Shown: one piece after another, positions 35,990 to 45,200 of the stretch
How the letters are laid out: each line of letters starts with the position of its first letter
Numbering within the stretch: position 1 is the stretch's first letter
DNA from: Bacteroidota bacterium
GTDB taxonomy: Bacteria > Bacteroidota > Bacteroidia > Palsa-965
DNA: 64,000 nucleotides
Reading direction: 5' to 3'
NCBI GenBank assembly: GCA_006218065.1
Contig: VBWE01000008.1
Span: 51,869-115,868 of the forward strand
Translations under genes and position numbers: made by a program
Notes under the pieces: generated by a model
What the model was told of the DNA's origin: nothing
What the model saw: only the letters and a program-made list of their open reading frames with translations
Databases searched by the model: none

Positions 35990-36010
35990 AAAAAAATGAA
36001 AAGGTACGTA

Positions 36011-36064
36011 GGGCGATTCACTGAATCGCCCATACGAATGTAAGGGCGATGCATGGCATCGCCC
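36011..36064. repeat. Two palindromes between sufB and sufC
   Basis: GGGCGATTCA-C-TGAATCGCCC (36011-36031) and GGGCGATGC-ATG-GCATCGCCC (36044-36064) lie back to back in the only long gap inside the suf operon. They belong to the family seen at 10711-10737 and 12418-12438. Each forms a strong hairpin in the polycistronic RNA. Confidence 0.85.
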
Positions 36065-36104
36065 CATGTACCCGAAACTATATAACGTATACGCTGCATA
36101 GCAT

Positions 36105-36869
36105 ATGATCTCTATAAAAAATCTCCACGCCTCCGTCGAAGGAAAAGAAATCCTCCGCGGACTGAACCTGGAAGTAAAAGCCGGCGAAGTGCACGCCATC
36201 ATGGGTCCCAACGGCTCGGGCAAAAGCACGCTCGCATCCGTGCTTGCTGGTCGCGAAGCATACGAAGTCACCGCCGGTGAAATAAAGTTCAACGGCAAGG
36301 ATCTGCTCGGACTTTCGCCGGAAGACCGTGCGCGCGAAGGTTTATTCCTCGCGTTCCAGTACCCGGTGGAAATTCCCGGGGTGAGCAATATCAACTTCCT
36401 GAAAACCGCGATCAGTGAGATCCGCACGTACCGCGGACTTCCGCCCATCGAGCCGAAAGAATTCCTGGCGATGGTGAAAGAAAAACAAAAGCTGGTGGAG
36501 CTCGATGGTAAACTCGCGAACCGTTCGGTGAACGAAGGTTTTTCCGGCGGCGAAAAAAAACGCAACGAAATTTTCCAGATGGCCATGCTCGAACCCACGC
36601 TCGGCATACTGGACGAAACGGATTCCGGTCTCGATATCGATGCTTTGCGGATTGTTGCGAACGGCGTGAACAAACTGCGCAGCGCGCAGCGCGCGTTCAT
36701 CGTAGTAACGCATTACCAGCGCCTGCTCGATTATATCGTACCCGATTATGTGCATGTACTTTATAATGGACAGATCGTCAAATCGGGTACAAAAGAACTG
36801 GCGCTCGAACTGGAAGAAAAAGGATACGACTGGATTAAATCGGAACTGGGCGAAAAAGCAGGAGTATGA
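36105..36869 (+). CDS. sufC: SUF ATPase SufC
   Basis: The ABC-type ATPase of SufBC2D. 254 residues: Walker A GPNGSGKST (34-42), Q-loop AFQYPVEIPGV, signature SGGEKKRNEI and Walker B LGILDETDSGLDID. The GGEKKR variant and the ETDSGLD sequence are typical of SufC. It overlaps sufD by 4 bp. Confidence 0.97.
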   Translation: MISIKNLHASVEGKEILRGLNLEVKAGEVHAIMGPNGSGKSTLASVLAGREAYEVTAGEIKFNGKDLLGLSPEDRAREGLFLAFQYPVEIPGVSNINFLKTAISEIRTYRGLPPIEPKEFLAMVKEKQKLVELDGKLANRSVNEGFSGGEKKRNEIFQMAMLEPTLGILDETDSGLDIDALRIVANGVNKLRSAQRAFIVVTHYQRLLDYIVPDYVHVLYNGQIVKSGTKELALELEEKGYDWIKSELGEKAGV

Positions 36870-38167
36870 GCACGGTCACAACCATATCGGATACTTCAGC
36901 CGCATTCCTTACGCATTTCGAGGCGAATGCAGGTTCACTTTTCGGCGAAACCAACCTCCGCAGAAAAGCGGCGGAAGCATTTGCCGCGCAGGGAATTCCC
37001 ACGCGCCGTACGGAAGATTACAGGTACCTGAACCTCGAACTGCTGCTGAAAAAAAGTTTCGGCTTCCGTACCGAACTCATGCGCATTCCCACCAGCGATG
37101 ACGTAGCCAAACTGGCCCTGGTTGAAAATGCGATTGTGCTGGTGATCGTGAACGGCGTTTTCGTGCCGCAACTTTCATCTGTGGATAATCTGCTCGCAGG
37201 ATTGAAAATCAATACGATTGCCGATGCGGTTGTAACTGATCAAACCTGCGCTGCACATTATGCGAAATACGCCAACGTGAACAGCGATCCGTTCATCGCG
37301 CTGAATACGATGCTCGCTTCGGGCGGTGTTTTTATTCACGTGGCGAAAAACGCGGTCATCGATCGCCCGGTGCATATCCTGCACATCGCCGACAATGAAG
37401 TGGCTTCCGTTTTCCAGCCGCGTCACCTGGTCGTTGCCGAAACCGGCGCGCAAATCGCCGTCATCGAATCGTTCGAATCCATCGGCCCTGTGAAGTCGTT
37501 TACCAACGCGCTCATCGAAGTCGCTGTTTCCGAAAACGCCGTGCTCGATCATTACCGCATACAGGCGGAAGGTCCGGCCGGGCATTTGCTCAGCACCGTG
37601 CAGGGTTCCTGCGCCAAAGGAAGCCTTTATAATACGTACACGTTTTCACTCGGCGGAGCCTGGGTGCGCAACAATGTGAATAAAGTGATGGCGCAGGCGG
37701 GTGCGGAAGCGCATCTCTACGGTTTGTATTTGCTGAACGGTTCGCAGGTCTGCGATAATCATACCATCGTGGATCATGCGCAGCCGAATTGCCTGAGCAA
37801 TGAACTGTACAAAGGTGTGATCGACGGAAAAGCCACCGCCGTTTTCAACGGAAAAATTTTCGTGCGCCCCGACGCGCAGAAAACCAACGCGTACCAGACG
37901 AATAAAAACGTGCTGCTGAGCGACGACGCTTCGGTGAATACAAAACCGCAGCTCGAGATTTACGCCGATGACGTGAAATGCAGTCACGGCACATCCACCG
38001 GCCGCATCGACGAAGACGCTTTGTTTTACCTGCGCACACGCGGCATCGGCCAGGAAAGCGCACGCCGGCTGCTGATCCATGCTTTTGCGGAAGAAGTGGT
38101 GGACAAGATCAAAATAGAATCGCTGAGAATTTTTGTGGAGGAACGCATTACCGCGTTCCTGGGTTAA
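36866..38167 (+). CDS. sufD: Fe-S cluster assembly protein SufD
   Basis: Partner of SufB in the scaffold. 433 residues: an N-terminal helical part (RRKAAEAFAAQGIPTRRTEDYRYLN) and a beta-helix core (HILHIADNEVASVFQPRHLVV, YGLYLLNGSQVCDNHTIVDH). The C-terminus has CSHGTSTGRIDEDALFYLRTRGI and ARRLLIHAFAEEVVDKI (both shown in part). Start overlaps sufC; sufS starts 2 bp after its stop. Confidence 0.96.
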   Translation: MSTVTTISDTSAAFLTHFEANAGSLFGETNLRRKAAEAFAAQGIPTRRTEDYRYLNLELLLKKSFGFRTELMRIPTSDDVAKLALVENAIVLVIVNGVFVPQLSSVDNLLAGLKINTIADAVVTDQTCAAHYAKYANVNSDPFIALNTMLASGGVFIHVAKNAVIDRPVHILHIADNEVASVFQPRHLVVAETGAQIAVIESFESIGPVKSFTNALIEVAVSENAVLDHYRIQAEGPAGHLLSTVQGSCAKGSLYNTYTFSLGGAWVRNNVNKVMAQAGAEAHLYGLYLLNGSQVCDNHTIVDHAQPNCLSNELYKGVIDGKATAVFNGKIFVRPDAQKTNAYQTNKNVLLSDDASVNTKPQLEIYADDVKCSHGTSTGRIDEDALFYLRTRGIGQESARRLLIHAFAEEVVDKIKIESLRIFVEERITAFLG

Positions 38168-38169
38168 AT

Positions 38170-39414
38170 ATGAAAACGATGACTGCAGAAAGCAAACCGA
38201 TCGATATTCCTGCCATCCGCAGGGATTTTCCGTTGCTTTCGCGCGAAGTCAACGGCAGGCAGCTCGTTTATCTTGATAACGGCGCGACTTCGCAGAAACC
38301 GCAAACGGTGATCGATGCGATCGCGGATTATTATTCGCGGTACAATGCGAATATTCACCGCGGCGTGCATGCGCTGAGCCAGGAAGCATCGCAGGTGTAT
38401 GAAGAAGCGCGCGCGACCGTGCAGAAACACCTGGGCGCAGGTAACGTCAACGAAATTATTTTTACCCGCGGAACGACCGAGTCGATCAACCTTGTGGCTG
38501 CCACCTATGGGCGGATGCACGTGCAGGCCGGCGACGAAGTGCTGATCACGGCCATGGAGCATCATTCGAATATCGTGCCCTGGCAAATGCTCTGCGAAGA
38601 AAAAAACGCGAAACTGGTGGTTGTTCCCGTGAACGATGCCGGAGAACTTCGCACGGATGAATTCGGAAAACTGCTTTCCGCAAAAACGAAAATCGTTGCG
38701 CTCACGCAGGTCTCCAATACGCTCGGCACCGTGAACCCGGTGAAAGCGCTGATCGCGCAAGCGCATGCAAAAAATATTCCCGTGCTGGTGGACGGTGCAC
38801 AGGCCGTTCCGCACATGGCCGTTGACGTCCGGGATATCGACGCCGATTTTTATGCGTTCTCCGGGCACAAAACCTTCGGCCCGACCGGCATCGGCGTTTT
38901 GTACGTGCGTGAATCCATCCTGGAAACGCTTCCTCCTTACCAGGGCGGCGGCGGAATAATCAAAACGGTTACGTTCGAGAAAACGGAATATGCCGACGCG
39001 CCTTTGAAATTCGAAGCGGGTACGCCGAATATCGAAGGTGCAATCGGGCTGGCGAAAGCGCTGGATTACATCAACGCGATCGGCCTGGATAACATTCACG
39101 CGTACGAAAACCAACTGCTGGAATACGCCACTGCGAAGCTTTCCGCGATTGCCGGTTTGCGCATCATCGGCACGGCGAAAGAAAAAGCGGCGGTCATTTC
39201 TTTCGTGATCGAAGGTATTCACCCGTTCGACATCGGCATGGCCCTCGATGCGCAGGGTATCGCTGTCCGCACGGGACACCATTGCACGCAGCCGCTGATG
39301 GATCGTTTCAGCATTCCGGGAACGGTTCGCGCTTCGTTTGCGTTTTACAATACGAAGGAAGAAGTGGATTTGCTCGCAGCCGGTTTAACGAAGGCCGTAA
39401 AAATATTAGCGTGA
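38170..39414 (+). CDS. sufS: Cysteine desulfurase SufS
   Basis: Pyridoxal-phosphate enzyme that takes sulfur from cysteine for cluster assembly. The start at 38170 (MKTMTAESKPIDIPAIRRDF) follows the sufD stop directly; the frame is open further upstream inside sufD. The cofactor lysine is Lys234 in SGHKTFGPTG, the cofactor-stacking His lies in AMEHHSNIVPW, and the persulfide-forming Cys372 is in RTGHHCTQPLM, the group II type. At 414 residues the length is normal. The stop overlaps the sufE start by one base. Confidence 0.97.
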   Translation: MKTMTAESKPIDIPAIRRDFPLLSREVNGRQLVYLDNGATSQKPQTVIDAIADYYSRYNANIHRGVHALSQEASQVYEEARATVQKHLGAGNVNEIIFTRGTTESINLVAATYGRMHVQAGDEVLITAMEHHSNIVPWQMLCEEKNAKLVVVPVNDAGELRTDEFGKLLSAKTKIVALTQVSNTLGTVNPVKALIAQAHAKNIPVLVDGAQAVPHMAVDVRDIDADFYAFSGHKTFGPTGIGVLYVRESILETLPPYQGGGGIIKTVTFEKTEYADAPLKFEAGTPNIEGAIGLAKALDYINAIGLDNIHAYENQLLEYATAKLSAIAGLRIIGTAKEKAAVISFVIEGIHPFDIGMALDAQGIAVRTGHHCTQPLMDRFSIPGTVRASFAFYNTKEEVDLLAAGLTKAVKILA

Positions 39415-39839
39415 TGACTACGATCAGCGAAGCGGGAAACGAAATTGCGGAAGACTTCATGATGATTGAAGATCCCCTGGATAAATTCGGGTTCCTGATC
39501 GATCTCGGGAAAAACCTGGAGCCGCTGGACGAATCGCTGAAAACGAGCGACCGGCTGGTGAAAGGTTGCCAGGCCAGCGTATGGCTGGTGAGTGCGCTTC
39601 GCGACGGGAAAGTTTATTTTTCCGCCGATGCCGATGCCGATTATGCGCGCGGGCTGGTGGCGATGATGATCCGTGTTTTGTCGGGTCATACGCCGGATGA
39701 AATCCTGCAGGCGGATATCAGCTTCCTCGAAAAAATCGGTTTGAGCAAAATGCTTTCGATGAAAAGAGCGGGCGGACTGGAAAGTATGATCAGGCAAATG
39801 AAACTGGATGCATTGGCCCTCAAAGCCAAAACCGTATAA
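39414..39839 (+). CDS. sufE: Sulfur acceptor SufE
   Basis: Accepts persulfide sulfur from SufS and stimulates it. The start at 39414 overlaps the sufS stop in the sequence TGATG. 141 residues; the acceptor is Cys52 in RLVKGCQASVW, followed by the typical ADADADYARGLVAMMIRVLSG (in part) and a C-terminal helix. Translational coupling to sufS would keep the two proteins balanced. Confidence 0.95.
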   Translation: MTTISEAGNEIAEDFMMIEDPLDKFGFLIDLGKNLEPLDESLKTSDRLVKGCQASVWLVSALRDGKVYFSADADADYARGLVAMMIRVLSGHTPDEILQADISFLEKIGLSKMLSMKRAGGLESMIRQMKLDALALKAKTV

Positions 39840-39841
39840 CT

Positions 39842-40171
39842 ATGGCGGCGATTATCATTTCGAAAAATACGGAACTCGTGCAGAAAGTCATCGACATGCT
39901 GAAGACCTGCTACGACCCGGAAATTCCTGTCGATATCTGGGAACTGGGTTTGATTTATGAAATCCATGTCAGCGAGGAGAACGAAGTGTTCATGAAGATG
40001 ACACTCACTTCACCGTCGTGCCCGGTGGCCGAAACATTACCGCCCGAAGTGGAACAGAAACTGCGCGAGATAGAAGGAGTAAAATCCGCGAAGCTGGAAC
40101 TGACTTTCGATCCGCCCTGGGACAAGGAAATGATGAGCGAAGTGGCGCAGCTGGAGTTGGGGTTTATGTAA
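39842..40171 (+). CDS. sufT: SufT/MIP18-family (DUF59) protein
   Basis: A 109-residue DUF59-domain protein with CYDPEIPVDIWELGLIYEIH and LTSPSCPVAETLPPEVE, ending with VELTFDPPWDKEMMSEVA-type sequence (here LELTFDPPWDKEMMSE). Such proteins help Fe-S cluster maturation or transfer. It starts 2 bp after sufE, so it belongs to the suf operon. The Cys in SPSCP is the conserved DUF59 cysteine. Confidence 0.9.
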   Translation: MAAIIISKNTELVQKVIDMLKTCYDPEIPVDIWELGLIYEIHVSEENEVFMKMTLTSPSCPVAETLPPEVEQKLREIEGVKSAKLELTFDPPWDKEMMSEVAQLELGFM

Positions 40172-40183
40172 ATTGTAGTGACT

Positions 40184-40282
40184 TTTCCAGATATGAGATG
40201 TGAGACTTGAGATTTGAGAGATGATGTGAATATGGTGAATACTTAAAATAGCGTATCGCATCTCACATCTCATATCTGGAAA
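40184..40282. repeat. Inverted repeat with 22-bp perfect arms
   Basis: The arms 40184-40205 and 40261-40282 are perfectly complementary and built of GAGATGTGAGA-type words (TTTCCAGATATGAGATG on the left). The loop contains a degenerate continuation of the same motif. It separates sufT from the DUF2480 gene and may reduce read-through or define an RNA end. Confidence 0.85.
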
Positions 40283-40318
40283 CAGAACTTAAATATTCCG
40301 TATACAATCACGGAAAAT

Positions 40319-40828
40319 ATGGATGAAATCGAAAATAAAGTCGCGCAGAGCGGGTTGATTTCCCTGGATCTCGAGGACTGGTATCCTGCGGGCGGGCGCG
40401 TTTTGCTCGATATCAGGGACCAGCTTTTCCAGGGATTGCTGCTTCGCGAAAAAGATTTCCGCGAATACATTAAAACGCACGACTGGACGCAGTACAAAGA
40501 CAAGTACGTTGCCGTATCTTGCTCAGCCGACGCCATTGTCCCGACCTGGGCGTACATGCTGCTTTCCTCGGTGCTCGAACCCTTCGCGAAAAAAATCGTT
40601 TTCGGAAACCTGGAAACGCTGGAGACGATTCTTTACGATGAACTGCTGAACAAACTGGATATTGAACAATACCGCGATGCGCGTATCGTGATAAAAGGTT
40701 GCGGAAATCTTCCCGTTCCGAAATCCGCTTACGTAGAATTGACGCGCCTCCTGCGTCCTGTCGCCAAAAGCATCATGTACGGCGAACCCTGTTCTACGGT
40801 TCCGATTTACAAACAGTCGAAAAAATAA
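40319..40828 (+). CDS. DUF2480 family protein
   Basis: A 169-residue protein typical of Bacteroidota and usually found next to SUF genes. It begins MDEIENKVAQSGLISLDLED, includes DWTQYKDKYVAVSCSADAIV, PTWAYMLLSSVLEPFAKKI and VIKGCGNLPVPKSAYVELT, and ends RPVAKSIMYGEPCSTVPIYK. Four Cys residues (one in CSADAIV, one in KGCGN, one in EPCST) may bind metal, but no function is established. Its position suggests a role tied to Fe-S biogenesis. Confidence 0.85.
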   Translation: MDEIENKVAQSGLISLDLEDWYPAGGRVLLDIRDQLFQGLLLREKDFREYIKTHDWTQYKDKYVAVSCSADAIVPTWAYMLLSSVLEPFAKKIVFGNLETLETILYDELLNKLDIEQYRDARIVIKGCGNLPVPKSAYVELTRLLRPVAKSIMYGEPCSTVPIYKQSKK

Positions 40829-40910
40829 TGCCGAATGGCGAATGCCGAACTCCGAATTAATTCGTCATTCGAAATTCGGCACTCAACTCCGTTGACTTTC
40901 CCGAAGGGAT
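40828..40910. repeat. Dispersed element E, copy 1
   Basis: An 80-bp stretch rich in CGAATGCCGAA / TTCGGCA words with a central CCGAATTAATTCG and a right end CAACTCCGTTGACTTTCCCG. The same sequence in reverse orientation lies at 48857-48925. Each copy starts at or within 10 bp of the stop codon of a plus-strand gene. Confidence 0.85.
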
Positions 40911-40919
40911 ACCAAAAAT

Positions 40920-40954
40920 AAAGGAGGCCGTCGCACGAACGAACGGCCTCCTTT
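40920..40954 (+). terminator. Bidirectional intrinsic terminator after the suf operon
   Basis: A perfect 12-bp stem AAAGGAGGCCGT / ACGGCCTCCTTT with an 11-nt loop. The A- and T-flanked ends can serve transcription from both sides, ending the suf run and possibly the minus-strand porP transcript. The rest of the gap up to 41136 contains nothing else recognised. Confidence 0.85.
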
Positions 40955-41136
40955 AGCATACAAACCATGCCGGCAACCTCCGGCCCACACGAGAAAAAAT
41001 TAACCCAAATCAAGCGTTAGAAAATATTTAAGCGGCAATTTTTGTAATACCTGCTGATTTTCTGACGCTTAGATTTGTGAGTCCCGAAAGCATTAGACCA
41101 AAACGGGTTAATTTTCGTCTGATGCGTAATTCGGGA

Positions 41137-42183
41137 TTAATTGAACTTCGAAGTCGAAGTCGCTTTTCCGCCGAACGGGTTCGGTAAAATATAGCGCAGT
41201 GAAATTTCAAAACCGCCGCGCGCATTGGTTGCCGTGGAAAGATCCGAGATGTTGATATCATAACTCATCCCGATCGCCCAGCTGGAGAATTCGTAGCCCG
41301 CAGTAGCGACGATCGCATCTTTCATCCGGAAATAACCGCCGAGCATAAACGCAGACGCTTTTTTGCGGCCGGTGTATTTCGAAGATTCTTTCGTGATGTA
41401 TTTGAAAACCAATCCCGGCGTGATCTCGCGGTGCGCATGCTGGAGCATCACGATGTACGAAGGCTGCAGAACCAGGTTATAATTTTTGATCCCGATATCC
41501 GCATTACCGTGCAGGATAATTTTCATCGGCAAACGTTCGTCGCTGTTTCCGTAATAGCTGTACACCGGTTTGTTCAGGTGGTGAAAAGCGACACCGAGAT
41601 TGAACAGCTTCGCATCGTTTGAGCTCAGCGTGGAATGTCCCGCGCTGAAAAACCAGCTCATACCTGCGCCGATATCAAGGTAACCGTAATTCGCAAAAGT
41701 TTGCGGCTCACCCGAAGGCAGCGCGGAATTATACTGCACGCCGTCGTACTGGTTGTCCCAGTAAAGTTTGTCGTACTGCAGGCTGCGCTGACCGTACCCG
41801 CCGAAAATACCGGCCGATACCAGGTTGTTGTCGTTCACGCCGAGCACACCCGAAAGATGCAACTGGCCTGTGGTCGTTCCCATGTTCGCATCGCCGGCCT
41901 TGTCGGAGAAAATATTCACGCCCATGCCCAGATGCGTGCCGCTCGGTTTTTTCAGCAGCGAAAAATCAGCGCTCGTATTGAAGGTGCGGTACGCCGAAGC
42001 GGTAGCCACACTGCGCCACTGATCTTTGTAGTTGATGATAGCCAGCACATCGTGACCTAAACCGGCCTGTGAAGGATTCAGGAGCAGGGGCGTAGCCGTG
42101 ATCTGCGAAAAGTGGATATCCTGTGCGTTCGCTTCTGCGAATACCACGAATACCAGCGGAAGAATCAAGAGTTTCTTTTTCAT
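41137..42183 (-). CDS. PorP/SprF family outer-membrane protein
   Basis: A 348-residue beta-barrel protein with a signal peptide (MKKKLLILPLVFVVFAEANAQ). The family start is clear: DIHFSQITATPLLLNPSQAGL, then INYKDQWRSVATASAYRTF, GVNIFSDKAGDANMGTT and a C-terminal FEISLRYILPNPFGG. PorP/SprF proteins act with T9SS, with SprF required for surface delivery of the SprB adhesin. Its start is 17 bp after the stop of the SprB-like gene, so the two are co-transcribed and probably a working pair. Confidence 0.92.
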   Translation of the reverse strand: MKKKLLILPLVFVVFAEANAQDIHFSQITATPLLLNPSQAGLGHDVLAIINYKDQWRSVATASAYRTFNTSADFSLLKKPSGTHLGMGVNIFSDKAGDANMGTTTGQLHLSGVLGVNDNNLVSAGIFGGYGQRSLQYDKLYWDNQYDGVQYNSALPSGEPQTFANYGYLDIGAGMSWFFSAGHSTLSSNDAKLFNLGVAFHHLNKPVYSYYGNSDERLPMKIILHGNADIGIKNYNLVLQPSYIVMLQHAHREITPGLVFKYITKESSKYTGRKKASAFMLGGYFRMKDAIVATAGYEFSSWAIGMSYDINISDLSTATNARGGFEISLRYILPNPFGGKATSTSKFN

Positions 42184-42200
42184 GTCTGTTGCTCCCTGGT

Positions 42201-45200
42201 TTATTTAACGAGTGTGATGTTACCTTGCTTTTCCACTTCCGTATCGTCGAGCAGTGTCGCCCGCAGAACATACGTGAATACGGCCGCTTCGCAGGGTTTG
42301 CTGCGCCATGTGCCGTCCCAGCCCAATGCAGGATCGGTGGTGGTGAATACTTTTTCGCCCCAGCGGTTGTACACGTCGAACTGCAGGAACTTGATGCAGT
42401 TGCCGCGGACAAAGAGTACATCGTTCTGCAGGTCGCCGTTCGGTGAGAATGCGTTCGGCAGGTAAATTTCGCCGCAGGTGATGTCCACGAATACGGTTAC
42501 CGTGTCCGTATCCGTACAACCGAGCGAATCGGTAACGGTAAGCGTGTAAGTGGTTGTGCCGGCGGGCGTGGCTACAGGAGCTTGGCAATTCGTGCAGCTA
42601 AGCCCGACCGGCGGTGACCAGCTATAAGAAGTTCCACCGCTTCCATTCAGCGTGGTGCTCTGGCCTTGAGAGATCGTGACAGATGTTCCGGCATCCGCAA
42701 CTGCGGTACCGATGTTTGCGATAGTGATTGCAGAACTGCTCGTGCATCCCGAAACATCGGTAACGGTTACCGTATATGTTCCGGCGTTCAGGTTATTGAT
42801 GCCTGAAGTCGTTGCACTGTTGCTCCACAGGTAAGTATAAGGTCCACCGTTGCCGCCGCTCGCTGCAACCAGCGCGCTTCCGTCACCGCTTCCGCAGGTT
42901 TCATCCTGCGTGGTGCTGTTTACCTGGATCGCGGGCGGTGCGGTGATGGTTACCGTTTGCGTTTGCGAACAACCGTCGCTCCCGGTAACGGTTACCGTGT
43001 ACGTTCCCGCAGCAAGGCTGTTGGCTGTCGCGGCATTTCCGCCTGACGGAGACCAGGCATACGTGTAGGGTGATGAACCTCCGCTTGCGCTGACGGTTGC
43101 CGTACCGTTATTGCCGCCGAAGCAGCTCACGTTGCCGGATGACTGGACCGAAACGGTCGGTGCGCCGGTATTGCCTACAATCGCGTTGGCCGTGCCCGTA
43201 CATCCGTTCGCATCCGTGATCGTTACGCTGTATGTTCCGCCGGCCAGGCCGGTGATGCTTGCGGTGGTCTGGCTGTTGCTCCAGAGGTACGTGTACGGAC
43301 CTGTGCCGCCGGTGGGTGTTACCGTGGCGCTTCCGTTGGTATTTCCGCAGGTAGCTGCAGTAGCTGTTGCGTTGCCGGTAAGCTGCGGCGGTTCGGTGAT
43401 CGTCACCGTTTGAACGGAAATGCAACTGCTGGCATCGGTTACCGTGCAGGTATATGTTCCTGCGGGAAGTCCGGTCGCCGTCGCGTTAGTTCCGCCGGAT
43501 GGCGACCAGCTGTATGTGAACGGACTGTTGCCGCTTGCGCTTACCGTGGCTGTGCCGGTATTGCCGCCGAAGCAGGCCACATCGCCGCTCGACTGAAGCG
43601 AAACGGTCGGTCCGCCGGTGCTGGTTACCGTTACGGATGCGGTAGTCGTGCAACCGTTTCCGTCGGTAATTGTGCAGGTGTACGAAGCCGCAGCCAGGTT
43701 ATTTTCGGTAGCTGCTGTTCCACCCGAAGGCGCCCAGCTGTAGGTATAAGATCCAGTGCCGCCGGCGGGAGAAGCGGTGGCACTGCCGTTGTTATTGCCG
43801 CAGGTAGCGGGAACAGCGGAAGTCGTTGCAGTAAGTTGTGCCGGTTCGGTGATCGTTACGGTTTGTGTGGAGATGCAGCCGTTTCCGTCGGTCACCGTGC
43901 AGGTGTACGTTCCGGCAGGAAGTCCTGTTGCCGTAGCTGCCGTTCCGCCCGAAGGCGACCAGGAATAGGTGAGCGTTCCCGTGCCTGTCGCGTTGATAGT
44001 AGCCGATCCCGTGCTTCCGCCGAAACAGGTAACGTCCTGCTGCGCAGAAAGTGAAACGGTCGGTCCGCCGGTATTGTTGATCACTACGTTCGTTGTGGTT
44101 GTGCAGCCGTTGCCATCCGTAACGGTAACCGTATATGTCGCTGCTCCAAGCCCGGTTGCCGTAGCTGCCGTTCCGCCCGAAGGCGCCCAGGAATACGTGT
44201 ACGAACCGCTTCCGCCCGAGGCCGATACTGTGCCTGCACCGTTGTTGTTTCCGCAACTGGCGTCGGTAGTTGATGTGACGCTGGCCGATACTGCGGTGGG
44301 TTCCGTGATGCTGAATGTTTGCGTGGTGGAGCAGCCGTTCGCGTCGGTTACTGTGCAGGTGTATGTTCCTGCGGTGAGGCCGGTAACGCTGGTTGTTCCG
44401 TCGCCCGTGGGACTGCCCGGTGTCCAGTCGTATGTGTACGAAGTTGTTCCTCCGCTCACCGTTACCGATGCTGCGCCGGTTGTTCCGCCGTTACAGGTCA
44501 CGTTTGTTTGCGACGCTGCCGATGCGCTGAGCGCTGACGGTGCGGTGATACTGAATGTTTGCGTGGTTGTGCAGCTGTTCGCATCGGTTACCGTGCAGGT
44601 CCATGTTCCTGCGGTGAGCCCGGTAACGCTGGCTGTTCCGTCGCCTGTCGGGTTGCCGGGCGTCCAGTTATAAGAGTAGGAAGTTGTTCCCCCGCTTACG
44701 GTAACCGATGCCGCGCCGTTCGCTCCGCCGTTGCAGGATATGTTCGTCTGCGAGGCTGCCGATGCACTAAGCGCTGCGGGCTGCGTGATGCTGAACGTTT
44801 GTGTCGTGGTACATCCGTTGGCGTCGGTTACCGTGCAGGTCCATGTACCCACACCCAGGCCGGTAACGCTGTTCGTTCCGTCGCCTGTGGGATTGCCCGG
44901 TGTCCAGTTATAAGAGTAGGAAGTTGTTCCTCCGCTTACCGTTACCGATGCCGCACCGTTCGAGCCGCCGTTGCAGGAAATATTTGTCTGCGATGCAGCA
45001 GAAGCAACAAGTGCGGCAGGTTGCGTAATGGTCAGTGAAACGGTAGTTGTTGCACCGAGGTTATCCGTAACGGTGCAGGTATATGTTCCTGCGCAGAGGC
45101 TGCTTGCTGTTGCTGCAGTTCCACCCGAAGGCGCCCAGGAATACGTATAAGGCGCTGTGCCGCCGCTGGGTGTTACGGTTGCAGAACCGTTGCATGAGCC

